From: Metallyticus violacea
Taxonomy: Eukaryota; Arthropoda; Insecta; Mantodea; Metallyticidae
Assembly (NCBI GenBank): GCA_030762175.1
Contig: CM060834.1
Coordinates: 31,996,501 to 32,060,500, forward strand
Length of the DNA stretch: 64,000 nt
Reading direction: 5' to 3'
In this document: piece after piece, positions 35,787 through 48,290 of the stretch
Numbering within the stretch: position 1 is the stretch's first letter
How the letters are laid out: each line of letters starts with the position of its first letter
Notes under the pieces: generated by a model
The model's input: the letters and a program-made list of their open reading frames with translations, nothing else
Told to the model about the DNA's origin: nothing
Database searches by the model: none
Made by a program: the position numbers and the translations under genes

Positions 35787-36967
35787 CGTGGAGGCGCTGA
35801 AACAAAACATCCAGGAGATAATTTACAATATTCGGGAGGACAAATTTCGACGAGTATATCAAAACCTTTTCAACAGGATTCAGGCAAGTCTCACGGCAAC
35901 AGATGCACTTTGAGCATTTCTATGATTATGAATACAAAATTAGGTACTATTTACGATTAATAAATAATGAACAATAAAAAAAAAATGCGCACTATGAGTT
36001 CCCACCGCGCGACATGATTTTACTGGGCGAGGCTGTTTCCTGCCGGCAAAATCAATGTCCAATTGCTTAACGGAATGAGGACCCTGTAGAAGGTTATTCC
36101 ATCATGGGTCTTTTCAAATTCCAGTAAGAGATAAACGTGACGACAAATATTATATGTTAATATATTTAAGGTATTTTAAAACAGCTATTTGCTTCTTATA
36201 TAAAATGCTTTTCCGGTATGAAGGAATTGATTCTGAGATCATAGACTGAATAGCCATTTTCTTACTTGTGATGAGCGGGGAAAAATACATCCTCACATGA
36301 ACATAAACAGAAATATACGGAAGAGGATAGTGTGCTTGTTCCAGAGCACATAAAATTATTTCCTACAGAAGAGAGCCATAAAATAGCACAAGGTTGTACC
36401 CCATTCCTGGTTTATAAGTTTATGTATGTATCAGGCATTTAAATTGAAGTACTCAGGAACTGAAATAAAATGTGCATTTTATCGACGCCTTTTTAGGAAA
36501 GGTTTTCAAAACATTGCATTTCATAAGCCTTGGATACATACTTGCGGGCTATGATAAACTTAATAGTCACTTAAAATCTTACCCCAATAAATCAGAATTA
36601 ACCACCGCACTTTCTTTACATCAGTGAAAAGCTGGAGGTGAAACGTGTTTTGTGCATGTAGATATGTAACGAATGCTATATACTCCTACTCTAATCCACA
36701 GTCATATGCACTGTTCAAGACAGCTGACTAACTTCAATTTCTGTGCCCATGTTGGAGACATTGGTGATAGTTTCATGAAGGTTTGGCTGCATGGGGAGGG
36801 AATGAAATTGCTTTATGTTTCTTAAAGATAATGTTATCAGGATTCACAAGAAAGAGAAAATTGGTTGTCTGGTGCTATAACTTGCAGGACAAGATAAAAA
36901 TGGCATAATGATTTAAAAAGGATTTATTGACACAATTGACATGAAATTTCTTATCAGTGATCACAGT

Positions 36968-38230
36968 TACGAGGGTAGGTCCATAAGTTTCCGGCCTCGC
37001 CGATAAGTAACATCGCCTTCACAAAATCCTTATCAGGTGTCATACCTTATCTATTAAGTAAATAATTTCAGCTGTAACTTCCGCTCCGTTGTATTCAGTT
37101 GCTCAGATATAGTTGCATAAAGAAGGCTTTGTGTAGAAGATTGTGACCTGTTCAAAATGGAGTTTCGAGCTGTTATTAATTTGTTCACAAAGGAAGGACT
37201 TACTCCAAATGAAATTAAACAGCGATTGGAGATATGAGGAAGCATACCCGTCATATTCTACCGCAAAAGAATGGGCCAAACTTTTTCGAATGGGTCGAGA
37301 AAGCATTGAAGACGAAGAGAGTGCAGGTCGGCCCTTAGAGGTACTCACTCCTGAAACTTCGCTCTTGTGGAAGGAGAGAGTTAGGAAGACCGGCGGCTCA
37401 AAGCTACAGAAATAGTAGCAGGGTTGAGTCTTTCTAAAACAACAGTCCTTCGAATTATTCATCATTTAAACATGAATAAGGTTAGTGCTTAGACTTCTTT
37501 ACTCAGTCCAAAAGCAGCAACGAGTCATCTGTTGTCAGCCACTTTTGGAGCTCTGCCGCGGCAACGAGAGAGAAGTTCTGCAAACCATTGTTACAGGAGA
37601 TGAAACTATGATCCTCTACTAACATCCCTTGTCCAAAAGAGAATCAATGGATGGAGTAAATCTGGCGAAACACCATCTCTAAAGACCAAGGTCACTCGGT
37701 CAACCAAGAAGATCATGGCCACAACCTTTTGGGACTGTGAAGGAATACTCTTCATAAGGAGAGGAACACTACATAGTACTGGGGAGTACTATGCTGGCCT
37801 ACTGCACAGACTACGTGCTTCCATCAGAGAGAAAAGGCGAGGAAAGCTGAGTGATGGAGTGCGCTTTCTTCACGACAACGCGCCTGTGCACACAGCTCTT
37901 GTTGCAAGGGAAGCTGTGAAGAAATGTGGCTTCAAGGAGATCGACCATCCACGTACAGCCCAGATCTAACTCCCAGCGATTATTTTCTCTTCTCAAAACT
38001 CAAGAAGGACCTTCGAGGAAGGAAATTTAAGTGTGACGAAGAAGTGATGGATGCTGTTTATGCCCATTTTGTAGACAAGACTTCTGACTATTTGGGGGGG
38101 GGGGGTTGAATTCAAAGATGTGAGAAGTGTATTACAATAACAGGTAACTATATTGAAAAGTGAAATATAGTTTTGTCTTTATCATACCTAGAAAATGGTT
38201 AGGCCGGAAACTTACGGACCTACCCTCGTA
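36968..38230 (+). mobile_element. Mariner transposon with matching terminal inverted repeats
   Basis: The left end CGAGGGTAGGTCC..AAGTTTCCGGCCT (from 36970) matches the reverse complement of the right end (to 38228) with one difference in about 28 bases. TA dinucleotides flank both ends, as expected for a Tc1/mariner target-site duplication. The length of about 1.26 kb is normal for a mariner. The transposase inside is broken, so the element could only move with help from another copy. Confidence 0.94.
37157..38109 (+). pseudogene. Mariner transposase, frameshifted
   Basis: Starting at MEFRAVINLFTKEGLTPNEI, the frame shifts near 37230 to read AKEWAKLFRMGRESIEDEE and SAGRPLEV, shifts again to SLSKTTVLRIIHHL, VTGDE, then KIMATTFWDCEGILF, GEYYAGLL, VRFLHDNAPVHTA and, after another shift, YSPDLTPSDYFLFSKLKKDL. 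The first catalytic aspartate region (TGDE), the HDN aspartate and the SD aspartate of a DD34D-type mariner are recognisable. The 3' end is truncated by a poly-G run at 38094. At least three frameshifts show it is dead. Confidence 0.88.
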
Positions 38231-38322
38231 TATGTCCTTGACAGAGACTTTGGTGTGACTGAGAAGAGAAAGAAAAACTGTAAAGTCATGGTCCCCGAGG
38301 AAATGCAATATAGTGCGTCAGG

Positions 38323-38323
38323 C

Positions 38324-38365
<42 letters not shown>

Positions 38366-38405
38366 CTAATAATAATAATGCTAATAATAATAATGCTAAT
38401 AATAA

Positions 38406-38484
<79 letters not shown>
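38323..38484. repeat. Compound AAT/ACT microsatellite
   Basis: An AAT run interrupted by GCTAATAATAATAAT segments passes into an ACT run and back to AAT. Poly-Ile/Leu ORFs over it are artefacts. Confidence 0.95.
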
Positions 38485-38597
38485 TAGTTGTCATGAATTG
38501 AGGAGACCTCTATGATATTGCTGCTGAAGCTGAATAATTCATTAATACTGCCAACTTCCAGATCTCCAAAGTCTCTAAGATCAGGGTCACTTCTGCT

Positions 38598-39800
38598 AAT
38601 CCCAATATACTACAAACAAAGAAATCATTAGATCCAGGATGTAGTGTTAACTCTTTTCGACGCTGGCGTCAGGGTGATACCACTATGGGTGCCTAGTAAC
38701 ATGGGACTCCCAGGTAATGAGGCCGCAGATGTCCCAGCTAAATCCGCTCTTTTAGACCCTGCTGAGTACGAGCAGCGTTTTTATTTCGGGGATTTTATAC
38801 ATTCTTTACGTAGAGCCATTCTTTCGCGCTGGCACGAGGAGTGGGAATTACTCCCAACTAATAAGCTCCGTGAATGTAAATCCACCCCTTTTATCTGGTC
38901 GACTTCTACTCGCGCAGTTCGTCGCGAAGAAGTAATTTTAGCTCGTCTGAGAATTGGGCATTGCCTTTTTAGTCACCGACACCAGCTTGCCCTCATTGTG
39001 ACCACCCCTTTACAGTGCGTCACATTTTACTCGATTACCATCATCTAGCAACTTTTAGACATTCCCTGGCTTTTCCCTCCTCTATTGAGGAGTTACTTGC
39101 AGATGATATGGCTGCTGTTGAGGGAGTGCTCAGTTTTATTCGTGTTTCTGGTTTTTGGAGCAAGGTGTGAGGGTTTTTACCTTTTATTCATGCCGGCATT
39201 TTTAAGCTATTGTAGGATTAATGAGTTTTTCAGTTCTTGCTGATACGTTTTACTGACAGTCTTTTGTTTGTTGTTGACCATTTTACCCCTGTTATTTGTT
39301 TTGGGGTTTTTATTGTAACAATTTTATACCATTTTGAGACTGGTCTGTTTTCCGCTCTTGAGGCTGTGTTTTAGAACCAGTTTTTGTTTGTTGTTAACCA
39401 ACAACCCTATTGTTTGTTTTTGGGGTTTGGTTTATGCTTTGTCAGCCATTTTAGGGCTGCTTTTTTATAGGCAGTCTCTTGTTAATTGTTACCGTTTTAC
39501 TCTTGTTATTTGTTTTGGGGTTTTCGTCATTACGAATATTGAATATTATCAGACTGTTGTGTTATTAGCCCTAGCTCCTGTGTTTTTAGTACCAGTCCTA
39601 TTTGTTATTGACTATTTTACCCCTGTTCTTTGTTATGGGTTTTGTTTTATAGCCCAAAGTGCTAAAGTTGATGATGTTAAACAATGATATTATGTATATT
39701 ATTATTATTTTTTTTTTTTTATTATTGGCGCTGTTTTAGTGCGTTTGGGCGCTAATGACCCTAGCTGTTTTGCGCCCCTTAAACTATAATCATCATCAAG
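38598..39800 (+). mobile_element. Non-LTR retrotransposon 3' end with RNase H remnant
   Basis: The frame 38644-39048 reads VRVIPLWVPSNMGLPGNEAA, D, then a segment ending RREEVILARLRIGHCLFSH, the usual RNase H end (WVPSHxGIxGNExAD) and C-terminal RLRIGHxxLTH block of jockey/I-type LINEs. A T-rich 3' UTR follows, ending GGGCGCTAATGACCCTAGC and a CATCATCAAG tail typical of such elements. The 5' part is missing, as usual for LINEs. The hydrophobic ORF at 39334-39687 is only the T-rich UTR. Confidence 0.8.
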
Positions 39801-41003
39801 AAATCATTAAGTGATACTGAGGATAGGGATATTTTACACGTGATCAGGAAAGGCTTGAAATTCCAGGCTTTTCCACATTTGGACAAGTTTACACATTTAA
39901 GTTAAAAAAGAAAAAGGATAACTGCAGAGAAGAATAAAAACCTTCACTCCATGTTGGAGTTCATGGATATCAAATATACATTCTGTGAAAATCTTTGCAA
40001 ATGATTACATTTCAACACATTTCAAAGTAGTTTTTTTAACTTCATATGTACGAAATAAAATTATGCAAACACTGTAGCCTGAAGGGAGGGTAAAGTAAAA
40101 AGAAGCTCATTTAATATTATCATCTAATGTTCACTAATGTTCCATATAATAAAATTACTGCATCTGATATTGTACTGAGGACTAATTTTTGGTCTTACAT
40201 CTATCCTGATGAAGAACCCCATGGCATTTTCTCTTTTTGCACACTTGGGAAATTTGCCTCGTGTTGTGCTTTGTCTGTTAATCATAATTCCATGTAATAA
40301 TGCGTAATATGACAATCTTAAATACTGTAAAAACTATACAAAATGAAGTCTGTAATTAATAAAATGCAACAATATTCTTTTATGTTTCCTTACAATTTCA
40401 GTTTTTGGACTTGTATCGTTTCCCACACATTATAACTTTAGCTTAATCTACAATCCTAAGTAAATCTTAAAAAGACCTTACTTACCCTTCTTCTTTTTTC
40501 TATAACAGCGAAATCTCTATCACAACTCAAAAAGCTATGGCCACTTACTAAACATTTCTGTACTATACATTTTTCCCCTTAAAAATTAATATTATCATGG
40601 CACCATAGCATGACATTTAGTGCTGTTCTATTTGTTAACGAGTATTTGAACTACTTCATCCATGTATAGGCGCTTAGAACACGACTAGCAATATGCATCT
40701 GGGCACATAAAACTTACTTTTGAATTAAAACGATTAAATATAAAAATGGCACTAGAACGTTTGACATTTCCAGTCTCCAAATGTAAAAGAAATGCATGTT
40801 GTGTTCTTGCTTTTTCATAACTATTAAAAGTATTTTTAGTAATCTTACGCTCTCTTAAGGAAACAAATGAAACCAAACTAAGCAAATGTTTATTTTGGTA
40901 TAGCTCAGTTTTTGAACAGTGTGGGGTATGCTATTCCACAGAGGCGTATATTGGTCCATAGTGAATCTATTTTTTTTTTTCTTTTTTAATGAATGTGCTT
41001 CAG

Positions 41004-41173
41004 GTTCAGCGGACGAACAGTGTGCTAAAGATGGGAAAACTGTAACGAAGTCCCAGATGCAAAAACTTAAAGAGAGGTTACTTTGCGGTTACGACAGAAC
41101 GGTGAGACCTGTGTTGCATCACGGCACGGAGACACCAGTACACGTGACTATGCTCCTCAAAAGTATCCATTTC
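41004..41173 (+). CDS. Divergent nAChR-like subunit gene C, mature N-terminal exon
   Basis: The exon encodes SADEQCAKDGKTVTKSQMQK, then LKERLLCGYDRTVRPVLHH, GTETPVHVTMLLKSIHF. The block L-x-x-YDRTVRPVLHHxTET-V-V is the conserved start of the nAChR ligand-binding domain. It is bounded by a CAG acceptor after a T-run and GTAAGT at 41174, entering with two bases of a codon and leaving in phase 0. The upstream open frame full of Phe is the polypyrimidine tract, not a signal peptide; the true signal exon is not seen. Confidence 0.85.
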
Positions 41174-41978
41174 GTAAGTAGCTCGCTAAAGAGATATTTT
41201 CTAAATTGTTTCACATTTAAATATAAGACACGGGAAAAACATTTTTATAGGTACAGTGTTCTTGTTAAAATAATTTCTGCTTTTTCTTGTCTTGCATCAT
41301 CTGCAGAAAAGTATATAAAGGAAAGGAAGCTAAGAGACGCATCGAATTATTGGTTATGTTGGCTAGCCTGTAAACGATTTTCCGCATTGTTGTTGCAAAG
41401 TGTCGACTATTACTTGCAATTAAATTTCAATCACCCTGATTTTTTTTGACATTGCATTGTATTTCAAGGTAAGAACATTTTTTATTCTTTTGATTATACT
41501 GTGTAAAAGTGTATCATAAGCCTATGCTCAATAATTTGGGTTGAATGCAAAGGCAAAAGTGGCTATTTATATAACGCAGGGTGAGACATGAGATGCCAAC
41601 ATTAATGGAAAATCTAATTTACGCTAAATATAGCACAAAAGTGAACTATGATGTTTCATAAACATTTTCTAAGTTCAAAAATTATGTTATTGCGGTTGTA
41701 ATAATGTAAGTACTGATTTAATTAAACAAGCAATATTTCAATATTTCATGACTCAACCTTATCTATTTACATATAAGCTTAATTCTCCAGACCTTTTCTG
41801 TGCAAATACACCAATCACTGTTGAAATAAATTCTTGATGTTTTACTAATTTTTTTAACACAATCCGTAGTTATTGTGCCGTTCTGCTGCAGTTTACAATT
41901 ACGTAGAAATAGCGGGAACATTGCTATAAAAAAGAGTGACCAATCTATCCAATCGGTCCGCGATCCCGCGTAAGCTAT

Positions 41979-42462
41979 TATACTCGGGCCGTTGAAAGTT
42001 TGCACTACACAGCGTCAGTTCCTGTAAGCTGACTATGCTGCGTTTGCGACGTTGCAACAGCCACCGCAGTTAAACTTCAATGTCTCCTCGTAAACGTATA
42101 TTAAGTGTACGTAATAATGAATTACTTCGCTTTAGAATGATTTATAACCGCATTTATTTATAGTAATGTAAGCATAATAACGAACACACTTTAGACAGTG
42201 AGAGAACTATTGTGTAGATATTTGCTCGGGATTTTAAGCAGGAAAAAGCTTCAAACTGTTACGATATGTGCCTTCTCTAACAGCATTTTGCGTCCGTGTA
42301 ACACCTCGACGCAAGCGCATTATCACAATGCGAATGACCTCTTTGGAACACTTTCTAATTACTACAAATTAACCATTCTGTGCAAATACACCAATCTCTG
42401 TTAAAATGATTGCCAACTGAAAAGTAGCTGTCAACTGCAAAATTTCAGCAGCCCGGGTATAA
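41979..42462 (+). mobile_element. MITE with imperfect terminal inverted repeats, copy 1
   Basis: The left end TATACTCGGGCCGTTGAAAG, TTTGCACT resembles the reverse complement of the right end (TATACCCGGGCTGCTGAAAT, TTTGCAGT). The interior shares many phrases with the copy at 46973-47564, including TTTGCGACGTTGCAACAGCC, CATTTTGCGTCCGTGTAACA and AATGACCTCTTTGG. It has no coding capacity. Confidence 0.8.
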
Positions 42463-42679
42463 ATGTATTTAAGAATGTGTTGTAAAAATAATAACTCATC
42501 GAAAAATAATTGTTAAAATAAAAAAAGTATACTTGCATATTACTACAATATAACCAAAAATAGCGAAATATATTTTACATAGTATTCTAAAGTCCTTCCC
42601 TGGTTTTGGGGATTGATAAAGCAGTAACCAAGACAGACAGCTTAAACGCTTATATCGTAAGATAGAGTATCTGTCCAAG

Positions 42680-43440
42680 TTTTGTACCTTACAGGTGTTC
42701 CATGTGTCCTCTGTTGGCAGACATCAATCCTGTTGTCAAACTGCAGGACTGCATGCGAGATCCTCTCTCGCAGCTGTGCTAAATCATGTGGCAAAAGCGT
42801 CAGGAACACACAATCTTTGACATAACCCTATAAGAAAAACTCACACAGGGTTAGATTAAATTACCCTGGAGGCCACATCCCGAGCAGTAAGTTCAATCCA
42901 ACAACGAGGAATTTCAACACCGAGGAACTCACGGAGGAAACCTATCTTGCTGATAAATAAAATCTATTTGCATTAATTGTGGCATTCACCACTTTTGAAG
43001 CATGTTCAGGTACACTGAATTAGTAACAGTACTTTGCAGCAAAGAAAGATGTGCCGTACACTTTTGACGAAGAAATAGCACAAACCACATTAACTTTAGG
43101 GGAATCATGGACGTGTGCAGCCACAATACCGGGTTTTTCCGTGCCCCAAATGCGTACATTGTGACGATTTACTTTGCCGGACACATGAAACGTGGCCTCG
43201 TCACTAAAATCTTGGCCGGCCTGTTCGTTGTCCATTATATAAACAGCCAGTACCTTCAAACATTTTGTACCATATGCAAATTGTTTTTGCTGACGTTTCG
43301 TACGAAATCGTCGTTGTATCCTCACAACGGACGCACATTTCCCGAATTGTAATGTGCTTTATATGCACCGGTGAACGCCAAGTTTTCGCTATGACTGCCC
43401 TCCAGCGGCTAAAACTACGAATGGCGCCTAATACCAATGC
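42680..43440 (-). pseudogene. Tc1/mariner-superfamily transposase relic
   Basis: On the minus strand, fragments appear in order: VIAKTWRSPVHIKHITIREM, then a frame change to GQDFSDEATFHVSGKVNRHN, VRIWGTEKPGIVAAHVHDSP, KVNVVCAISSSKVYG, and near the 3' end DLAQLRERISHAV, RIDVCQQR. The DEATFH-SGKVNRHNVRIWG block is characteristic of one arthropod family of DDE transposases. The middle third, which would hold the second catalytic aspartate, is missing. Confidence 0.75.
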
Positions 43441-44698
43441 AAACTTGGAGAGATACTCTTTCCATTGATATAAGCGATTTCTGTTCTATCGGCCCCCGAA
43501 ACCAGGGAACCACTTTAGATTCACTGTGCATTTTAAATTGATATCATTTGCATCCGGTACTTCTGTTCTTACAAATCACAGAAAAAGACAGACATAATCA
43601 ACTGGGCTGGATTCAAAGTAGCCTATGATAGTGACGAAAACTTCACCTATTGCTTACTGTGATTTGAAAAATAACTACTACACTACACAAGGCATGCTGA
43701 GTATTCGACCTGTTATTGCTGATGCGTTATCTACGTCACGGACAGCACCGGTTAAACAAATAAATATTTAAATTCGTCAATAAAAATTAACACATACGAG
43801 TAAACAGCCTTACAGTTTTAATCGAGCTGGTTGAATGCTATTATGGTTATGTTATTCTTGCTGTATGCAACCATATGATGTGATTGTGTGCTTTGCATTA
43901 ATGCTGATCTCTGGGGGTTATTAATGTATTCAGCGGTCAAGAGTGCGCTGAATTAATAAATGCTCATCTTATGAAGGTTCTTGAGCTTTCATTTGCTATT
44001 ATTGTTGACTTTTATAATTCGATCAAAATTCCTGTATCTATTTAAAACAAATTATCTACGCAAGATTCCCGTGTATTAAATTTAAAAGGTGTAATTTTTG
44101 TCATTATAAAAGTCTATATTTAATTATATTTTTAATGTTGAACAAATGCTTTGTAGTAATACAGAAGAAAATGATATGGATATTTAACATGCATTGAAAT
44201 TAAAGTTTATAAACAAAAATGTTTAAGATACAATGGTGTATGGTTCTAAAATACGCAAGTTAATTAAAGTTTTAACATTTCTGTATTGTAATTTGATTTA
44301 CTATCTTTCAATTTGCAGCAAGGTTGTCGTATTCAAAATAGCTTAAATGCGCATTCTTAGCTTCCTCTGCCTTATTTTGTTTACATGTTTTATTTTTAGT
44401 GTACTTGTTAAATTTGTTAGTTTGCTAACATATTTTTCTCAATTATGTTTTACTAATTTCACTCAGAAAGCTTTAGCACCCGTTCTATTTTATATATAGA
44501 GAGTATTAAGATGGCAGTTTATGGAAGTTTATGACTGGAGAGTTAATTAACGTATCGTATACAGGCTACGTGACCCAAGCAACACGATGGTTATTGGGCG
44601 CAGATAGTTCTGGAGGAATATTATTTTGGGGAGTACGTACCAGTAACATTTATGGAGTAGAAATAGAACGTTTAATTTATTTTACTTTTTCTTTACAG

Positions 44699-44743
44699 CA
44701 AGACTCGAGTAGCTCCTTGGATATCTACGCATGGATGGTATGG
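44699..44743 (+). CDS. nAChR-like gene C, 45-bp exon
   Basis: The exon encodes QDSSSSLDIYAWMVW, which fits the family stretch ending in the loop D tryptophans (x-L-x-x-x-x-W-x-x-x-W). Its length of exactly 45 bp in phase 0 is the size of the conserved third exon of many nAChR genes. It is flanked by TTTCTTTACAG and GTAAGT. Confidence 0.87.
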
Positions 44744-46972
44744 GTAAGTAAATGTAATTAGGACGCCTAAATCAGTTTTAAGCTCCAAATAAGAGACTAA
44801 GCTATTCTCCTTGGTTCTGGTTTTGCACATTATACCTCGTTGAAATCGTTATACGAGGTCTATGCATATTGCTGGTGGTTTACATGCTATGTCTTAAAGC
44901 CAAAATTTGGGAGCCTGATGCACTCAGTTGCGGACATATTTATTCAACGCATTTTTGTCTATAAATGTGTAATCTTGCAAGGGCTTCTTCATAGCGTTGA
45001 TGAGAGCATGGTCACTTGATACAAAATCAGGAGTGGTATGGTGAAAATGGCAACATGTCAAGCCCAAATTTTCCATTTTCTGGCAATTTTCTGATTGATA
45101 TCATTCGCGCGTTGTCATAAAAAAAATAAACTAGGAAAGCAACCTTTCAGTTATCAAAATTCTGTCTTGCTGCCAAAAAGCTGTAGTCACTTGCATCCCT
45201 GCCAAAGGAATTGATCGGAATTTCTTGGGTTTGGAACTTACCTAATGTTTCCATTGACGTGACTGTTTTTTTTTTTTTCTGACAGCATTAACCACTTGTC
45301 ACTAAGATTAAAAAGAATGGTTCAGGATCTATGTCTTGTAATATAAGAAGTTGAGGACAGCTCTACACAGACGTTCAGCAATTGCAGCTCTTCGTGGACG
45401 ATTTAATGCAAATGATGCCAATCGCAACTTCATATTGTTAAAGAGTAGTTTTTTCTTATTAATCAGGCTTTGTTATCCATTAATCAGTGCTAATACTGGA
45501 AAACAATGCTGAAGATTTCCTCGCAAAGTTGGAAACCCACCTGAAGACAATTGCACTTGGGAGGCCTTGTTGCTAAACAAGTGGACTAAATGGCTGTGAA
45601 AGGTGTATACAAACCACAGCTGTTTCCCATGTTGCAGCATGATTAATAGCTACTCGCATTATTATCTGTGACTGTGACATTATTTCGTGATGATGATTGA
45701 AGTTAATTAATGATACCATACGTATTTTTTTTCGGTTATCACCAATTTTTTAGAATGAAAACATGAATCCAGGTCTAGTCCGTTGTGTAGTTCAGCTTAA
45801 TTTTTGCATAAGTCCGTGCACAATGTTGTAGTAGAAATAAGAAGGTTACGCCTCACAGTTGGTCGCCAATTTTGCAGTTGAATGTAGGGGTTATTAGGCG
45901 TCCGCGTTGGGCGCCGTTTTGCAGTCGTAGGTAGGGGAGTTCGATGAGTGGGGGGATGTTGATTTAAATTAATTAATGGACAGTCGTTGACCTCCTCTTC
46001 TCCTGCCGCCTAACATTACTGCAATTCCGTGCTAGCTTCGGTGAGTGCTGGAATTTTATGGCCTATTCAGGTCCAAGGGGGAGGACTAGGAACTTAATGA
46101 ACACAAGCAGAACTCCTTAAAATAAGACCATTTATTTATAGAAAATTGAGTTAGATGTTCGAGGGTCGCCTTTAAGATTTTGAGAAAACGTATGAGTTTG
46201 CTTGCAACTCGCCTAATAAATTCGAGTCTATATAAAATGTCCAATCAGTATCTTCCTCAACACTACTCTCCTTCTCGCGGCACACTAGCTATCAGTTAAT
46301 AGTTTTACGTCGCCTCTTACGAAAACGGTCTCTCAAAGTGCTCTGGTCGAATGCCTCTCTTCCCTTCACGGCGTCTCTTTTTCCCTGTGTCTTTGCTTTG
46401 CCTAATGTCAAGTGCAATTTATGACATCCACAAGGTTCCGTGGCGTCAATAGATGATAATTGACCAGTCTGTTCTGTCTTTTCACAAAACTAGCCTTTTT
46501 CTGTCCTTTTACTCAATAACTAACGACCTGACCCTGTCAGTTTTTCAAACTCTTAAGGCAGACCCTTTGCCCACAAAGACTCTTAATACAAAGGAAAGGA
46601 CATCTGCTTTTTCTCGTCCCCTTTACAATACACTCTATCTGCCTTATGTCTAAAAGTCTGGTAAACAAGTTACTCTCTTACTTTCGAAATATATAAGACT
46701 TAATTATTAATACATATATACACATAAACTGTACACATTGATTACACTAAGGTTTACAATCCATATAATTAATTGTGCTATCTCAATAATATAAACATGG
46801 GGTTAAAGCCATTTTATATTGTCTCAATGTATTTTAACGTTAAGAGTATCGTTTTTATATAAATAAGCTTTGTTTCATTGACATAACAAAGGTTAACATT
46901 AATAACTTTTATTTTTAATGAGCTCTTAATGTGTGTCTTATTTGTTCAAGATAATAAAAATAAAATGTATAC

Positions 46973-47564
46973 TATACCTGGGCCGCCTAAACGTTGCACT
47001 TGACGGCGTCAGTTCGTGTAATGTTGGCAATGCTGCGGTTGCGACGTTGCAACAGCCACTACTGCTTAACGGCTGGTGTAGAATTTTGTACTTCTCGTAG
47101 TACCCGCATTACACAAATTATTTTGCTCTAGAATTATTGCCGCAAATAGTAATGTAAGAATAATAAAGGACGAAGTTTCGACAGCGAGAGATGCAATGTG
47201 TAGATTTTTGATCATGATATTAAGTAGAAAACAGCTTCTCTAAGAGCATTTTGCTTCCGTGTAACACCTCAACACAAAGCATTAGTTTTCACTCTGCAAA
47301 TGACCTCTTTGGGATCTTTTATAGCTACTGCAAATCAACCATTTCAATTAATTACAACTCAACAGCAAGACACGTGATAGAAATCAGCTGATACGCAGGG
47401 AGGGGGAGAAACAAAGCAGCTTCTACGTCAAGATTGGCTAACCGAAAATGCTATTTTTAGTTGGTTCAGAAGGTGTAATGGATAGCATTCATCATTTGTT
47501 AATCTGTAACATTGCCAACTGAGAAGATAACTGTCAAGTGCAAAGTTTCAGAAGTCCGGGTATA
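46973..47564 (+). mobile_element. MITE with imperfect terminal inverted repeats, copy 2
   Basis: The left end TATACCTGGGCCGCCTAAAC, GTTGCACTTGAC and the right end, read in reverse complement as TATACCCGGACTTCTGAAAC, TTTGCACTTGAC, form an imperfect 32-bp inverted repeat. It is a direct-orientation relative of the copy at 41979 and is about 100 bases longer, with an extra block near 47360-47500. Confidence 0.82.
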
Positions 47565-48086
47565 CAACTTTAACAGTTGACAATGGTCGCGTAAATATAA
47601 GATAGTTTTTGAGGGTTTGCAATCATGGTTTAATTTTATAGCATTTAATTTTATATATAAAAATTGATCAATGTAAGGAAATATTATAATTTGTTCACAC
47701 AATACTAAATAAAAGTAACCAGTTCGTCAACTTTTAAAATGTTTATTTATTCTGTCAAATAGATATATTTAAACTTGGAACAATTGATTTTGTATCTTTT
47801 TTTTACACCAAATTTAATCTGTGAAACAGATAAATGCAGTAACCGTATTTATATTTAACTATTTATTAATAATTTGTTAAACTAAACAAAACAGAAGCCA
47901 TAACTTCCATAACCACACAGGTTCAGTTGGATAGATTTTGAAAAAAAATCACTTGGAAATCAGATTTTTTTCTCTACTAAAACTTTGCTTAGTTACAAGT
48001 GTAGCTAAATTTTAAAATAGTAATGACCACAATAATATAAGAAATTCATTAAAATGCTGGATTTAACTCAGTCTGTAATACTAATT

Positions 48087-48290
48087 TCAGATACTAAAAC
48101 TTTGATTTGGAAGAGGAATATATCGTTCCTGGTGGTCTAGTGGTAAGCATAGACTCGTAGACTCAAGAATAGGAGGTATTCTAAAAATAAAGCGGGGTAC
48201 AAATTTAGAAAAATCGCTTAGAGATGAATGCATTAATAAATTATCGTGACATCCTTTCAAAAAGGTTTCAATTCTAGGCACGTAAGTAGT
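48087..48290 (-). mobile_element. Penelope-like element fragment
   Basis: The minus-strand frame reads GCHDNLLMHSSLSDFSKFVP, then RFIFRIPPILES, parallel to ECHDTLLMYPSLNDFSKIVP, RLTFRTPPNLKS in the 27-kb palindrome. The fragment extends a few residues further upstream (PRIETFLK) than the palindrome arms. It is cut off on its endonuclease side by a SINE head. Confidence 0.8.
48126..48165 (+). mobile_element. tRNA-like SINE head fragment
   Basis: CGTTCCTGGTGGTCTAGTGG followed by TAAGCATAGACTC resembles the tRNA-like start of SINE family 2 (GGTCCTGGTGGTGTAGTGG). Only the head is present. Confidence 0.5.

Larger units (their letters stand above)
31857..41003. other. Interval between the gene B exon and gene C
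   Basis: No TM-type receptor exon was recognised. The interval contains SINE copies (32.1-33.1 kb), a mariner (36.97-38.23 kb), an AAT/ACT microsatellite (38.3-38.5 kb) and a LINE 3' end (38.6-39.8 kb). Between 33.1 and 36.9 kb only AT-rich sequence, a poly-T run (34167-34190) and a 26-bp tandem duplication near 35737-35786 were seen. The signal-peptide exon of gene C should lie before 41004 but was not identified. Confidence 0.55.
41174..44698 (+). other. Gene C intron 1 (of those seen)
   Basis: Phase-0 intron with GTAAGT donor and TTTACAG acceptor. It holds a MITE copy (41979-42462) and a minus-strand Tc1/mariner-like relic (42680-43440). The remainder, 43500-44690, shows no recognised feature. 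Confidence 0.6.

Noticed and set aside
39334..39687. 117-codon hydrophobic ORF
   Set aside because: T-rich 3' untranslated part of a LINE; no domain and no splice context.
40919..41003. Apparent signal peptide (a Met-led stretch with six Phe in a row) upstream of the gene C N-terminal exon
   Set aside because: The Phe run is the T-rich polypyrimidine tract of a normal 3' splice site ending in CAG at 41001-41003.
45890..45930. GCGCC-containing string like an LTR-retrotransposon primer-binding site
   Set aside because: No pair of LTRs, polypurine tract or Gag/Pol sequence was seen nearby.
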